Of a stretch of 64,000 nt of DNA, positions 17,560 through 26,640 are shown one piece after another. The position numbers were made by a program, and so were the translations under genes. The stretch's first letter is position 1, and every line of letters begins with the position of its first letter. Origin of the DNA: Pseudomonas siliginis (lineage in GTDB: Bacteria; Pseudomonadota; Gammaproteobacteria; Pseudomonadales; Pseudomonadaceae); the NCBI RefSeq assembly GCF_019145195.1, contig NZ_JAHSTW010000005.1:248001-312000 (forward strand). Direction: 5' to 3'. The notes under the pieces were generated by a model. The model was not told the origin of the DNA. It was given only the letters and a program-made list of their open reading frames with translations, and did no database searches.

Positions 17560-18167
17560 TGAAGCATGAAGCTGTCGAGAAGAATATTGGCCTGCTGGCC
17601 TTCTTCATGGTCATCGCCGTCAGCGTCGGTGGCCTGACCCAAATCGTTCCGCTGTTCTTCCAGGACGTCACCAACAAGCCGGTCGAGGGCATGAAGCCAC
17701 GTTCGGCGCTGGAACTGGAAGGCCGCGACGTGTACATCGCCAACGGTTGTGTCGGCTGCCACTCGCAGATGATCCGCCCGTTCCGCGCTGAAACCGAACG
17801 CTATGGCCACTATTCGGTTGCCGGTGAAAGCGTCTGGGACCACCCGTTCCTGTGGGGCTCCAAACGTACCGGCCCGGATCTGGCCCGTGTGGGCGGTCGT
17901 TACTCCGATGACTGGCAGCGTGCGCACTTGTACAACCCGCGCAACGTGGTCCCCGAGTCGAAAATGCCGGCTTATCCGTTCCTCGTGGAAAACAAGCTCG
18001 ACGGCAAGGAAACCGCGAAAAAAATGGAAGTCTTGCGCACCCTCGGCGTGCCGTACACCGACGAAGACATCGCCGGTGCACAGGATGCCGTGAAGGGCAA
18101 AACCGAAATGGACGCGCTGGTGGCCTATCTGCAAGGCCTGGGCACCATCATCAAAAGCAAACGGTGA
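17559..18167 (+). CDS. ccoO1: cbb3 oxidase monoheme cytochrome c subunit, copy 1
   Basis: A 202-residue protein, colinear without gaps with copy 2: membrane anchor about 11-30, heme c site CVGCH at 64-68, and the [11 protein letters not shown] region for the axial Met. It differs mainly in the C-terminal third ([19 protein letters not shown]). It transfers electrons to CcoN. The start overlaps the ccoN1 stop. Confidence 0.96.
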   Translation: MKHEAVEKNIGLLAFFMVIAVSVGGLTQIVPLFFQDVTNKPVEGMKPRSALELEGRDVYIANGCVGCHSQMIRPFRAETERYGHYSVAGESVWDHPFLWGSKRTGPDLARVGGRYSDDWQRAHLYNPRNVVPESKMPAYPFLVENKLDGKETAKKMEVLRTLGVPYTDEDIAGAQDAVKGKTEMDALVAYLQGLGTIIKSKR

Positions 18168-18172
18168 ATCTG

Positions 18173-18358
18173 ATGGATATCGGGATGATTCGAGGCCTGG
18201 GCACCGTGGTCGTGATGGTGGCCTTCATCGGTCTGGCCTTGTGGGTGTTCAGCCCCAAGCGCAAGTCGGAGTTCGACGACGCGACCATGCTGCCTTTTGC
18301 CGATGATCCCGAAGCCATCAAGCACGTCGAGCAAGCTTCTAGGAGTAACAAAGAATGA
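18173..18358 (+). CDS. ccoQ1: cbb3 oxidase small subunit Q, copy 1
   Basis: A 61-residue single-helix protein ([19 protein letters not shown] at about 8-26) with a basic flank SPKRK and an acidic tail LPFADDPEA. Start ATG 18173 gives MDIGMIRG; an in-frame GTG at 18164 overlaps the ccoO1 stop and is a possible alternative. No strong ribosome site is visible, so translation may depend on coupling to ccoO1. It overlaps ccoP1 by 4 bases (ATGA). Confidence 0.92.
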   Translation: MDIGMIRGLGTVVVMVAFIGLALWVFSPKRKSEFDDATMLPFADDPEAIKHVEQASRSNKE

Positions 18359-19338
18359 CTACATTCTGGAGTCTGTACGTCACAGTCCTCAGTCTCGGTA
18401 CGATCTTCGCCCTGACCTGGCTGCTGCTGTCGACCCGCAAGGGCCAGCGCAGCGAACAGACGGACGAGACGGTCGGCCACTCCTTCGACGGGATCGAGGA
18501 GTACGACAACCCGCTGCCGAAATGGTGGTTCATGCTGTTCGTCGGCACCATCATTTTTGCCCTGGGTTATCTGGTGCTGTACCCGGGCCTGGGCAACTGG
18601 AAAGGTCTGCTGCCGGGCTACAACTATCTGGATACCGAGAAGCAGACCGCGTTCGCCAACGGCCAGACCGGCTGGACCGGCGTCCACGAGTGGGAAAAGG
18701 AAATGGCCCGTTCGGACGCGCGCTTCGGTCCGATTTTCGCCAAGTTCGCGGCGATGCCGATCGAAGAAGTCGCCAAGGATCCGCAAGCACTGAAGATGGG
18801 CGGCCGTCTGTTCGCGTCCAACTGCTCGGTGTGCCACGGTTCCGACGCCAAGGGTGCCTATGGCTTCCCCAACCTGACCGACGCCGACTGGCGCTGGGGC
18901 GGTGAGCCGGAAACCATCAAGACCACCATCATGGGCGGCCGCCACGCGGTGATGCCGGCATGGGCTGAAGTGATCGGTGAGCAAGGCGTGGCCGATGTGG
19001 CTGCTTACGTGGTGACCAACCTCGATGGCCGTAAATTGCCGGAAGGCACCAAGGCCGACCCGGCCAACGGCCAGAAACTCTTCGCCGCCAACTGCGTGGC
19101 TTGCCACGGCCCTGCCGGTAAAGGCACGCCGGCCATGGGTGCGCCTGACCTGACCCATCCGGGCGCATTCATCTACGGCTCGAGCTTCGCGCAACTGCAG
19201 CAGACCATCCGTTACGGCCGTCAGGGCCAGATGCCTGCGCAGGAACAACTGCAGGGTAACGACAAGGTGCACCTGCTGGCGGCGTATGTTTACAGCTTGT
19301 CCCATGGTGAAAAAGCGCCGGAGGCGAAGGCTGAGTAA
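18355..19338 (+). CDS. ccoP1: cbb3 oxidase diheme cytochrome c subunit, copy 1
   Basis: A 327-residue diheme cytochrome with two N-terminal helices, the conserved [18 protein letters not shown] block, and heme sites CSVCH (about 157) and CVACH (about 247). Compared with copy 2 it carries a 14-residue insertion (within [16 protein letters not shown]) between helix 2 and the first heme domain. AGGAG precedes the start. It is the last gene of the operon and is followed by a strong terminator. Confidence 0.96.
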   Translation: MTTFWSLYVTVLSLGTIFALTWLLLSTRKGQRSEQTDETVGHSFDGIEEYDNPLPKWWFMLFVGTIIFALGYLVLYPGLGNWKGLLPGYNYLDTEKQTAFANGQTGWTGVHEWEKEMARSDARFGPIFAKFAAMPIEEVAKDPQALKMGGRLFASNCSVCHGSDAKGAYGFPNLTDADWRWGGEPETIKTTIMGGRHAVMPAWAEVIGEQGVADVAAYVVTNLDGRKLPEGTKADPANGQKLFAANCVACHGPAGKGTPAMGAPDLTHPGAFIYGSSFAQLQQTIRYGRQGQMPAQEQLQGNDKVHLLAAYVYSLSHGEKAPEAKAE

Positions 19339-19355
19339 GGCCAACGCTTGAAGCA

Positions 19356-19393
19356 AAAAAGGCCCCGCCAATGAGAATTGGCGGGGCCTTTTT
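19356..19393 (+). terminator. Strong intrinsic terminator after ccoP1
   Basis: A 17-bp perfect inverted repeat (19356-19372 and 19377-19393) with loop GAGA, a GC-rich core (GGCCCCGCC) and flanking A/T runs. It ends the ccoNOQP1 operon and could act in both directions. Confidence 0.93.
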
Positions 19394-19859
19394 GCATGCT
19401 CGCATTCATGATTCGAAACGCTTGCTCAATGGACCTGAGCTGCGATGCACGGTAGGTTTTTTCGCCCGATAAGCCTATCGGGTCCACTTCAAGGATGAAG
19501 CCCCAATGTCGAAAGATCACCAAAGCACACTGCAAAATCAGCCTCAACCCGGCTCTACCCACAGGGCAGGGTTCGAACGAACACCTGTGAAACCGTTACT
19601 CAAGGTATCGCAGCAAACCATGAACAGCCCCGGCCACGGTGGCGGACTCGACGGCCTCGGCGGCGGTAGATTGCTCTGACAAGGGCAGCAAGAACACCGA
19701 ATTTACGCCCTATATCCAGCGCCTCGCGCCTTGGCGAGAGGCGCCTTCGCCGGTGCCCTTATGAAATTGACAAACCGATCGTCCCCGACCTGCCTTTCCG
19801 ATTGCGGGGAAAATCTCAAAATAGTAACGTTCCTACATCAGAATTTCTGGAGGCCAAAC
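19394..19859. other. Gap between ccoP1 and toxin-antitoxin pair
   Basis: No standard gene is clear in these 466 bases. A short stem (CCGATAAGCCTATCGG near 19468) and a 57-residue frame at 19506-19679 (separate entry) are the only structures seen. The last 60 bases include the GGAGG ribosome site of the antitoxin gene at 19849-19853. Confidence 0.5.
19506..19679 (+). CDS. Possible 57-residue small protein
   Basis: ATG 19506 follows AAGGATG at 8 bases and opens a frame that ends at TGA 19677-19679. The product is polar and Gln/Pro/Gly-rich (MSKDHQSTLQNQPQPGS at the start, HGGGLDGLGGGRLL at the end), with no membrane segment. The positioned ribosome site is the only support, and composition is not decisive. 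I do not recognise it. Confidence 0.3.
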   Translation: MSKDHQSTLQNQPQPGSTHRAGFERTPVKPLLKVSQQTMNSPGHGGGLDGLGGGRLL

Positions 19860-20117
19860 ATGATGGCCATCACCACTATTTCCAGCCGCGAGTTCAATCA
19901 GGACACCAGTGCAGCCAAAAAAGCCACGCGTCAAGGTCCAGTAATCATTACTGACCGAGGCAGGCCTGCCCACGTATTGCTCAGCATCGAGGAGTACCAG
20001 AAACTGACCGGTTGCGAGACCAGCATCGTTGAGCTGCTGGCGATGCCGAATGCGCTTGAAATCGAATTCGAACCCGAGCGCGCTGTCATCAATCCTCGCA
20101 GCGTGGACCTTTCCTGA
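19860..20117 (+). CDS. Type II antitoxin, Phd/YefM family
   Basis: An 85-residue protein with the Phd/YefM N-terminal DNA-binding fold: SSREFNQDTSAAKKAT, GPVIITDRGRPAHVLLSIEEYQKL. The C-terminal 35 residues are acidic and would wrap the toxin. Start ATG 19860 lies 6 bases after GGAGG (19849-19853); ATG 19863 is also possible. The stop overlaps the toxin ATG (TGATG). Such proteins usually repress their own operon. Confidence 0.9.
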   Translation: MMAITTISSREFNQDTSAAKKATRQGPVIITDRGRPAHVLLSIEEYQKLTGCETSIVELLAMPNALEIEFEPERAVINPRSVDLS

Positions 20118-20536
20118 TGTTTCTACTGGATACTAATGTAGTTTCCGAGCTGCGGAAAAACCAAGCCGACAAGCATGTGGTGAAATGGGCAAACAGCGTT
20201 TCCCCAGCCAGCCTGTATCTATCCGCAATCACTGTGCTGGAACTGGAAACGGGCGTCCTGCGTATCGAACGTCGTGCCCCTTCACAAGGCCAGCTGCTGC
20301 GCAACTGGCTGGAACACCACGTCAAACCGGCGTTCTCTGGAAGAATCCTGCCGGTCGATACCAACGTCGCCACCCGGTGCGCACGATTGCATGTTCCCGA
20401 CCGCAGCAGTGAATGCGACGCCTTGATCGCCGCCACCGCGCTTGTGCACGGGCTTACGCTGGTAACTCGCAACATTGCGGACTTTCAACTCAGCGGCGTC
20501 AATCTGATCAACCCATGGATCGCTGCCAGTAACTGA
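20117..20536 (+). CDS. PIN-domain toxin, VapC/FitB-like ribonuclease
   Basis: A 139-residue PIN protein. Acidic metal-binding residues are visible: Asp5 in FLLDTNVVSE, Glu42/44 in TVLELETG, Asp101 in SECDALIAATA, and Asp122 in TRNIADF. The NVVSE start and the length fit the FitB-like subgroup often paired with Phd-type antitoxins. Members cleave RNA, frequently tRNA. Coupled to the antitoxin by a one-base overlap and followed by its own terminator, it forms a self-contained cassette between the cco operons and ccoG. Confidence 0.92.
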   Translation: MFLLDTNVVSELRKNQADKHVVKWANSVSPASLYLSAITVLELETGVLRIERRAPSQGQLLRNWLEHHVKPAFSGRILPVDTNVATRCARLHVPDRSSECDALIAATALVHGLTLVTRNIADFQLSGVNLINPWIAASN

Positions 20537-20546
20537 GTGCTGAACA

Positions 20547-20575
20547 CCCCGCCTTATCACCAGCGGGGCTTTTTT
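20547..20575 (+). terminator. Terminator of toxin-antitoxin operon
   Basis: CCCCGC (20547-20552) pairs with GCGGGG (20563-20568), followed by C and six Ts. It lies 10 bases after the toxin stop and reaches the stop codon of the convergent phosphoesterase gene. Confidence 0.85.
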
Positions 20576-21579
20576 CATGGGCGTTGGGCAAAGATTGAAT
20601 GCACAACCGTAGTATCGATCAGCGTCCGCTCACGCCACTGGTTGTTCTTCACCAGATAGACCTGCAACTGCTTGCGATCCTCGGTGAAATTCGCAGTCAG
20701 GTAGGTTTGCTGAGAGGTGCTTCCGCTGAGATACATGGGGACGCTGCCCTCCCAGTAGGAACTTCCTCCCTCGGTATGCAGGTGGCCGGCGAAAATGGCC
20801 GTCACCTGGTACTTGTTGACCATGTCATGGAAACGCTTCTTTTGCTCGGGGCTGCCTTGATGCCGCAAGGGTTTATGCATATTGATAATGATGGCGTAGC
20901 CCGACGCTCGCGCCAGTCGCAGATCGGTCTCGAGCCAGTCCAGTGCGTCGTTGATTTCGAACGTCGTCGGGTTCAACGGATGAGCAATCCGGGTAGTGTA
21001 GGTCGGCTCGTTATTGAGCTGAACCATATGCACTTCGCCGATATTTTTCGAATAGGCGAGACTACCGGCATACGTCTTGCTCAAAAAACCGTCCGTGATT
21101 TTCAGATCAAAGTTATCTACTTTACCCTCATGATGTTCTTTGAACTCGACAATACTTCCTGCAGCACAGTTATTGGTAAAGCAATCATCAACATTGTTTT
21201 CATAGTCGTGATTGCCCAAGCCGTAAAGATATTCACCCTTGAAGTGCCTGTTCAGCGAATCCTTCATGAACGAGCGCTGCCAGCCATGACCAAAAGCGGT
21301 TATATCGCCATTGATCATCAAAGGAACCTGCGCTTGAGAGCCGTGTTGATTTCTGAATTCGGCAATGCTCGCAAGTTGGGTTTCAATCAGCCATTTCGAG
21401 CGCGCCGTGAATTCTGAATCCGATTCGGGTTCGCGGATATCGGTCTTGTCTGTCCACGGATATTGAGTATCCGAAGCAAAGACCATATGTTTCGGCATGC
21501 CAGTTGTAGCCTGAGCGGTAATAGCCGAAGCTACCAGACAAGCACCCATAAAGGTGCTCATGAATTTATTCAAAGCCAT
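20575..21579 (-). CDS. Secreted calcineurin-like metallophosphoesterase
   Basis: A 334-residue protein with a signal peptide (hydrophobic 10-22, likely cleavage after TAQA near 24). Metallophosphoesterase motifs: SDTQYP (Asp37), GDITAFGH (Asp92), GNHDYE (Asn123-His124-Asp125), MHKPLRH, and GHLHTE near residue 266. The first motif has DTQ rather than the usual DxH. The substrate is unknown; the enzyme would act in periplasm or outside the cell. Cys pairs around DDCFTNNC may form a disulfide. Base composition is less GC-rich than in flanking cco genes, suggesting acquisition together with the toxin-antitoxin cassette. Confidence 0.85.
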   Translation of the reverse strand: MALNKFMSTFMGACLVASAITAQATTGMPKHMVFASDTQYPWTDKTDIREPESDSEFTARSKWLIETQLASIAEFRNQHGSQAQVPLMINGDITAFGHGWQRSFMKDSLNRHFKGEYLYGLGNHDYENNVDDCFTNNCAAGSIVEFKEHHEGKVDNFDLKITDGFLSKTYAGSLAYSKNIGEVHMVQLNNEPTYTTRIAHPLNPTTFEINDALDWLETDLRLARASGYAIIINMHKPLRHQGSPEQKKRFHDMVNKYQVTAIFAGHLHTEGGSSYWEGSVPMYLSGSTSQQTYLTANFTEDRKQLQVYLVKNNQWRERTLIDTTVVHSIFAQRP

Positions 21580-22062
21580 GCTTGAAATTCCATTTCAATT
21601 AATTTTCGGTACGCAAAAGAAGTTTCGCGCGAACAGAACTTATTCGAATACAGCGAAAACTTCAAAGCCTTCACCTACAACAATCGAGTGAATATATTTC
21701 AGACCCAACAACTTACAACATACGAATCAATAAAAACCCGTAACGTCCGGCCTGACTTGTCGCCTGGACGAAAACAATCACGGGTGTTATTCAACTTGCG
21801 AAATCAACGGTAGCGGCGTGAACAAACAATTGAAAGGATGAACTAGCCACTTCGGCAAAAGCGTCCATACTCAACAAGTCAATTGATCTGCGTCAGGCTT
21901 TTGCGCAATCGCTACACCATCCGCATTTTTTACCCAACGCGACCAAAGGTCGCACCCTTGAGCCAGAGCGGCAGGCGTATCATCGCGCTACTGCAACAGC
22001 CTTTTTGACCTCGGTTGGCACGTATCGACCGAGGCATTTTTCCACTGCCGTGGGATGCAATG
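21580..22062. promoter_or_regulatory. Divergent intergenic region with Anr box before ccoG
   Basis: No gene is seen in these 483 bases. The part nearest the phosphoesterase (about 21590-21730) is AT-rich and could hold its promoter. On the ccoG side, TTGATCTGCGTCAG (21883-21896) matches the Anr consensus TTGAT-N4-RTCAA at 9 of 10 positions, 167 bases before the ccoG ATG. A clear -10 at the class II spacing was not seen. Confidence 0.65.
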
Positions 22063-23478
22063 ATGAGCAATCAGATTCCGGTACACGACGTCACGCCGCC
22101 GAGCAAGAACGCGAACAACAGCGTCGACCTTTATGCCTCACGAGAAAAAATCTACACCCGCGCCTTCACCGGCCTGTTCCGCAATCTGCGGATGCTCGGC
22201 GGTGCGGCGTTGTTTCTGCTGTATTTCGGCACGGTGTGGCTGAACTGGGGCGGTCACCAGGCGGTGTGGTGGAACCTGCCGGAGCGCAAGTTCTTCATCT
22301 TCGGCGCGACTTTCTGGCCACAGGATTTCATCCTGCTCTCGGGGCTGTTGATCATTGCCGCGTTCGGCCTGTTCTTCATCACTGTCTACGCCGGGCGCGT
22401 CTGGTGCGGGTATACCTGCCCGCAAAGCGTGTGGACGTGGATTTTCATGTGGTGCGAGAAGGTCACCGAAGGCGACCGCAACCAGCGCATCAAGCTCGAC
22501 AAGGCGCCGATGAGCGCCAACAAATTCCTGCGCAAGCTGGCCAAACATTCGCTGTGGCTGTTGATCGGTTTTGTCACCGGCATGACCTTTGTCGGCTACT
22601 TCTCGCCGATCCGCGAACTGGTCATCGAGTTCTTCACCGGCCAGGCTGATGGCTGGTCGTATTTCTGGGTCGGTTTTTTCACCCTCGCCACGTACGGCAA
22701 TGCCGGTTGGTTGCGTGAGCAGGTGTGCATCTACATGTGCCCGTATGCGCGCTTCCAGAGCGTGATGTTCGACAAGGACACGCTGATCGTTTCCTACGAT
22801 CCACGCCGTGGCGAAAGCCGTGGGCCGCGCAAGAAAGGCATCGACTACAAGGCGCTGGGGCTGGGTGACTGCATCGACTGCACGATGTGCGTGCAGGTCT
22901 GCCCGACCGGCATCGACATCCGCGATGGCCTGCAGATCGAGTGCATCGGCTGCGCTGCGTGCATCGACGCTTGCGACAGCATCATGGACAAGATGGATTA
23001 CCCGCGCGGGCTGATCAGCTACACCACCGAACACAACCTCTCCGGGCAGAAAACCCATAAACTGCGACCGCGCCTGATCGGTTACGCCGTGGTGCTGCTG
23101 GCGATGATCAGCCTGTTGGTCGCTGCGTTCTTCATGCGTTCACTGGTCGGCTTCGACGTCAGCAAAGACCGCGTGCTGTACCGCGAAAACGCCGAAGGCC
23201 GGATCGAGAACGTCTACAGCCTGAAGATCATGAACAAGGATCAGCGCGACCACACTTACCTGCTGCAAGCCGAGGGCCTGCCGGACCTGCGCCTGCAAGG
23301 CAAGCGAGAGATCAAGGTTGCCGCCGGCGATATCGTCAGCATGCCGGTCGAGTTGTCCAGCGCACCGGAACAACTGCCATCGAGCACCAACGAGGTGAAA
23401 TTCATCCTCAAGGACGCCGATGACAACAGCGTCCACGTTGAAGCCAAGAGCCGATTCATCGGCCCACAAATCCGTTGA
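22063..23478 (+). CDS. ccoG: cbb3 assembly iron-sulfur protein CcoG
   Basis: A 471-residue membrane ferredoxin-like protein of the CcoG/FixG family, implicated in reducing Cu(II) for delivery to the cbb3 CuB site. It has about five transmembrane segments, a CGYTCPQSVW block, and two 4Fe-4S clusters: CIDCTMCVQVCPTG and CIGCAACIDACD (about 265-305). The C-terminal 120 residues form a periplasmic Ig-like domain after the last helix (about 345-365). ATG 22063 is 7 bases from GGGA; ATG 22060 is also in frame. Confidence 0.95.
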   Translation: MSNQIPVHDVTPPSKNANNSVDLYASREKIYTRAFTGLFRNLRMLGGAALFLLYFGTVWLNWGGHQAVWWNLPERKFFIFGATFWPQDFILLSGLLIIAAFGLFFITVYAGRVWCGYTCPQSVWTWIFMWCEKVTEGDRNQRIKLDKAPMSANKFLRKLAKHSLWLLIGFVTGMTFVGYFSPIRELVIEFFTGQADGWSYFWVGFFTLATYGNAGWLREQVCIYMCPYARFQSVMFDKDTLIVSYDPRRGESRGPRKKGIDYKALGLGDCIDCTMCVQVCPTGIDIRDGLQIECIGCAACIDACDSIMDKMDYPRGLISYTTEHNLSGQKTHKLRPRLIGYAVVLLAMISLLVAAFFMRSLVGFDVSKDRVLYRENAEGRIENVYSLKIMNKDQRDHTYLLQAEGLPDLRLQGKREIKVAAGDIVSMPVELSSAPEQLPSSTNEVKFILKDADDNSVHVEAKSRFIGPQIR

Positions 23479-23491
23479 GAGAATTTTGAAC

Positions 23492-24031
23492 ATGCCCGCT
23501 GCAAACGCCGCAAGTCCCTGGTACAAGCACCTCTGGCCGTGGATCATCATCGCGATTCTGGCCTGCTCGGTGGCCTTGACCCTGTCCATGGTTACCATCG
23601 CGGTGAACAACCCGGACAATCTGGTCAACGACAACTATTACGAGGCGGGCAAAGGCATCAACCGTTCACTGGATCGCGAGCTGCTGGCACAAACCCTGAA
23701 ACTGCGTGCAGTGGTGCATCTGGATGACGTAACCGGGGAAGTCGATTTGCGCTTGAACGGTGACAGCCAGCCGCAAACGCTGGAACTGAACCTGATCTCG
23801 CCGACCCAGCCGGAGAAGGATCGCAAGATCGTGCTGACCCGCAGTGCAAGCGAAAGCGGGCGCTACATCGGCCAGTTGAGCGACAAGGTCGAAGGGCGGC
23901 GCTTTGTCGAGTTGCTCGGCAGCCAGGATGAGCACGTGTGGCGCATGTTCGAAGAAGAGCTGGTCAGTCATGACAAGGAACTGCTGCTGGGTGATGAGCC
24001 ATTGCAGGGTGCGGAAGACCTGAAAAACTAA
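23492..24031 (+). CDS. ccoH: cbb3 oxidase assembly protein CcoH (FixH family)
   Basis: A 179-residue protein with one N-terminal helix (about 15-38, WPWIIIAILACSVALTLSMV), the typical NPDNLVNDNYYEAGKGIN block and a beta-rich periplasmic domain. CcoH interacts with the oxidase during maturation. It starts 13 bases after ccoG. A frame extending upstream to 23420 is shadow of ccoG. Confidence 0.92.
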   Translation: MPAANAASPWYKHLWPWIIIAILACSVALTLSMVTIAVNNPDNLVNDNYYEAGKGINRSLDRELLAQTLKLRAVVHLDDVTGEVDLRLNGDSQPQTLELNLISPTQPEKDRKIVLTRSASESGRYIGQLSDKVEGRRFVELLGSQDEHVWRMFEEELVSHDKELLLGDEPLQGAEDLKN

Positions 24032-24040
24032 GCCTTACTC

Positions 24041-24152
24041 TGATCGTTCCCACGCTCTCCGTGGGAACGCAGCCAGGGACGCTCCGCGTCCCAGCCGAAG
24101 CGGACGCGGAGCGTCCGGGGAGGCATTCCCGCGCGGAGCGTGGGAACGATCA
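24041..24152. repeat. 112-bp palindromic repeat (copy A)
   Basis: Outer arms TGATCGTTCCCACGCTC and GAGCGTGGGAACGATCA are exact reverse complements, and inner arms (GACGCTCCGCGTCC / GGACGCGGAGCGTCC-like) nest inside. A related copy occurs at 56412-56515. It lies inside the ccoGHIS gene set between ccoH and ccoI, so it will be transcribed and can fold as a long hairpin. Confidence 0.88.
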
Positions 24153-24166
24153 TCGGAACACGCACC

Positions 24167-26617
24167 ATGACCAGTCCAATCCCCTGCTACCACTGCGCCC
24201 TGCCCGTCCCGTCCGGCAGCCGCTTCACCGCCGTCGTCCTCGGGCAGGCCCGCGAGTTCTGCTGCCCGGGCTGTCAGGCGGTGGCCGAAGCTATTGTCGC
24301 CGGGGGGCTGGAAAGTTATTACCAGCATCGCAGCGAAGCGTCGGCCAATCCCGAAGCGCTGCCGGTGCAACTGACTGATGAACTGGCGCTGTACGACCGC
24401 GCCGACGTGCAGCAACCCTTCGTGCGCCATGAAGGCGATCTGGCCGAAACCACCTTGTTGATGGAAGGCATCAGTTGCGCCGCCTGCGGCTGGCTGATCG
24501 AGAAACACCTGCGCACCCTGCCCGCCGTCGCCGAAGCGCGGTTGAACCTCTCCAACCATCGCCTGCACGTGCGTTGGGCCGACGCACAATTGCCGCTGAG
24601 CCAGATCCTCGCCGAGCTGCGCCACATCGGTTACGCCGCCCACCCGTACCAGGCCGACCGTGCCAGCGAACAACTGGCCAGCGAGAATCGCCTGGCCCTG
24701 CGCCAGCTCGGCGTCGCCGGGTTGCTGTGGTTTCAGGCGATGATGGCGACCATGGCCACCTGGCCGGAATTCAACATCGACCTCAGTCCCGAGCTGCACA
24801 CGATCCTGCGCTGGGTCGCGCTGTTTCTGACCACACCCATCGTGTTCTACAGCTGCGCGCCGTTCTTCAAAGGCGCGATGCGCGATTTGCGCACCCGCCA
24901 CCTGACCATGGACGTTTCAGTTTCACTGGCGATCGGCAGCGCTTATATGGCCGGGATCTGGACATCGATCACCGGGGTCGGCGAGCTGTACTTCGATGCG
25001 GTCGGCATGTTCGCGCTGTTTCTGCTCGCCGGGCGTTATCTGGAACGCCGCGCCCGCGAACGCACCGCTGCTGCCACCGCGCAACTGGTCAATCTGTTAC
25101 CGGCCTCGTGCCTGCGCCTGGATAGTGATGGCCAGAGTGAACGCATCCTGCTCAGCGAGTTGCGTGTGGGCGAGCGGATTCTGGTGCAGCCGGGCTCGAT
25201 TCTGCCGGCTGACGGCAAGATCATCGACGGTCAGTCGAGCATCGACGAATCGCTGCTGACTGGCGAATACCTGCCACAGCCACGCACGCTCGGCGATGCA
25301 GTAACTGCGGGCACGCTCAATGTCGAAGGCGCATTGACCGTCGAAGTGCAGGCGCTGGGACAGGACACGCGCCTCTCCGCGATCGTGCGCCTGCTTGATC
25401 GCGCTCAGGCGGAGAAACCGCGTCTGGCTGAAATCGCCGACCGCGCCGCGCAATGGTTCCTGCTGCTGTCGCTGATTGCCGCAGCAATGATCGGCGTGCT
25501 GTGGTGGCAACTGGACTCAGCGCGGGCGTTCTGGATCGTCCTTGCCATGCTGGTGGCGACCTGCCCGTGCGCGCTGTCACTGGCGACGCCGACCGCCCTC
25601 ACCGCCGCCACCGGCACCCTGCACAAACTCGGCCTGCTGCTGACACGCGGCCATGTGCTGGAAGGCTTGAACCAGATCGACACGGTGATTTTCGACAAGA
25701 CCGGCACGCTCACCGAAGGCCGCTTGGTGCTGCGCTCGATCCGCCCGCTCGGCGCGCTCGACAGCGAGCAATGCCTGAGCCTTGCCGCTGCGCTGGAAAA
25801 CCGTTCGGAACACCCGATCGCCCGCGCTTTCGGCCGTGCGCCGCTGGCCGCCGAGGACGTGCACAGCACACCCGGTCTGGGCCTGGAAGGCGTGGTCGGT
25901 GAGCAACGCTTGCGCATCGGTCAGGCGCCGTTCGCCTGTGCCCTGAGCGGCGCGGCACTGCCGTCAATGCCTGATGAGGCCGGACAATGGTTGCTGCTCG
26001 CCGACACTCAGGGGCCGCTGGCATGGTTCGTCCTCGACGATCGCCTGCGTGACGATGCCCCCGCCCTGCTCGCGGCCTGCAAGGCGCGGGGCTGGCGCAC
26101 CTTGTTGTTGTCCGGCGACAGTTCGCCGATGGTCGCCAGTGTCGCCGCCGAACTGGGCATCGACGAGGCCCGTGGCGGCTTGCGCCCCGATGACAAACTG
26201 CAAGTGCTGCAACAACTGCACAAGGAAGGGCGCAAGGTGCTGATGCTCGGCGACGGCGTCAACGACGTGCCGGTGCTGGCTGCGGCCGATATCAGCGTGG
26301 CCATGGGCTCGGCCACCGACCTGGCGAAAACCAGCGCCGATGCAGTGTTGCTGTCCAATCGCCTCGACGCTCTGGTGCAAGCTTTCACGCTGGCGCGACG
26401 CACGCGCCGGGTAATCATCGAAAACCTGCTGTGGGCAGCGCTGTACAATGGCCTCATGTTGCCGTTCGCCGCCCTCGGCTGGATCACTCCGGTGTGGGCG
26501 GCGGTCGGCATGTCGATCAGTTCGCTGACCGTGGTGCTCAACGCCCTGCGCCTGACTCGTCTGCCGAGCGCGCCGGCCGCCAGCAGCCCGACCCAAACCC
26601 GCCCGCTGCCGGCCTGA
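24167..26617 (+). CDS. ccoI: Copper-translocating P1B-type ATPase for cbb3 assembly
   Basis: An 816-residue P-type ATPase. The N-terminus has a Cys-rich segment (Cys7, Cys10; CCPGC at 32-36) and an HMA domain with GISCAACGW (Cys104, Cys107). Then come about eight helices including the transport motif CPC (in ATCPCALSLATPTAL), the phosphorylation site FDKTGTLTEG, the HP motif in SEHPIARAF, and GDGVNDVPVLAAADISVAMG. CcoI exports Cu to the periplasm for CuB insertion in CcoN. Start ATG 24167 directly follows the palindromic repeat, and no strong ribosome site is seen. Confidence 0.96.
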   Translation: MTSPIPCYHCALPVPSGSRFTAVVLGQAREFCCPGCQAVAEAIVAGGLESYYQHRSEASANPEALPVQLTDELALYDRADVQQPFVRHEGDLAETTLLMEGISCAACGWLIEKHLRTLPAVAEARLNLSNHRLHVRWADAQLPLSQILAELRHIGYAAHPYQADRASEQLASENRLALRQLGVAGLLWFQAMMATMATWPEFNIDLSPELHTILRWVALFLTTPIVFYSCAPFFKGAMRDLRTRHLTMDVSVSLAIGSAYMAGIWTSITGVGELYFDAVGMFALFLLAGRYLERRARERTAAATAQLVNLLPASCLRLDSDGQSERILLSELRVGERILVQPGSILPADGKIIDGQSSIDESLLTGEYLPQPRTLGDAVTAGTLNVEGALTVEVQALGQDTRLSAIVRLLDRAQAEKPRLAEIADRAAQWFLLLSLIAAAMIGVLWWQLDSARAFWIVLAMLVATCPCALSLATPTALTAATGTLHKLGLLLTRGHVLEGLNQIDTVIFDKTGTLTEGRLVLRSIRPLGALDSEQCLSLAAALENRSEHPIARAFGRAPLAAEDVHSTPGLGLEGVVGEQRLRIGQAPFACALSGAALPSMPDEAGQWLLLADTQGPLAWFVLDDRLRDDAPALLAACKARGWRTLLLSGDSSPMVASVAAELGIDEARGGLRPDDKLQVLQQLHKEGRKVLMLGDGVNDVPVLAAADISVAMGSATDLAKTSADAVLLSNRLDALVQAFTLARRTRRVIIENLLWAALYNGLMLPFAALGWITPVWAAVGMSISSLTVVLNALRLTRLPSAPAASSPTQTRPLPA

Positions 26618-26640
26618 GCCGCGCGGGCCTGGAGTTACCG

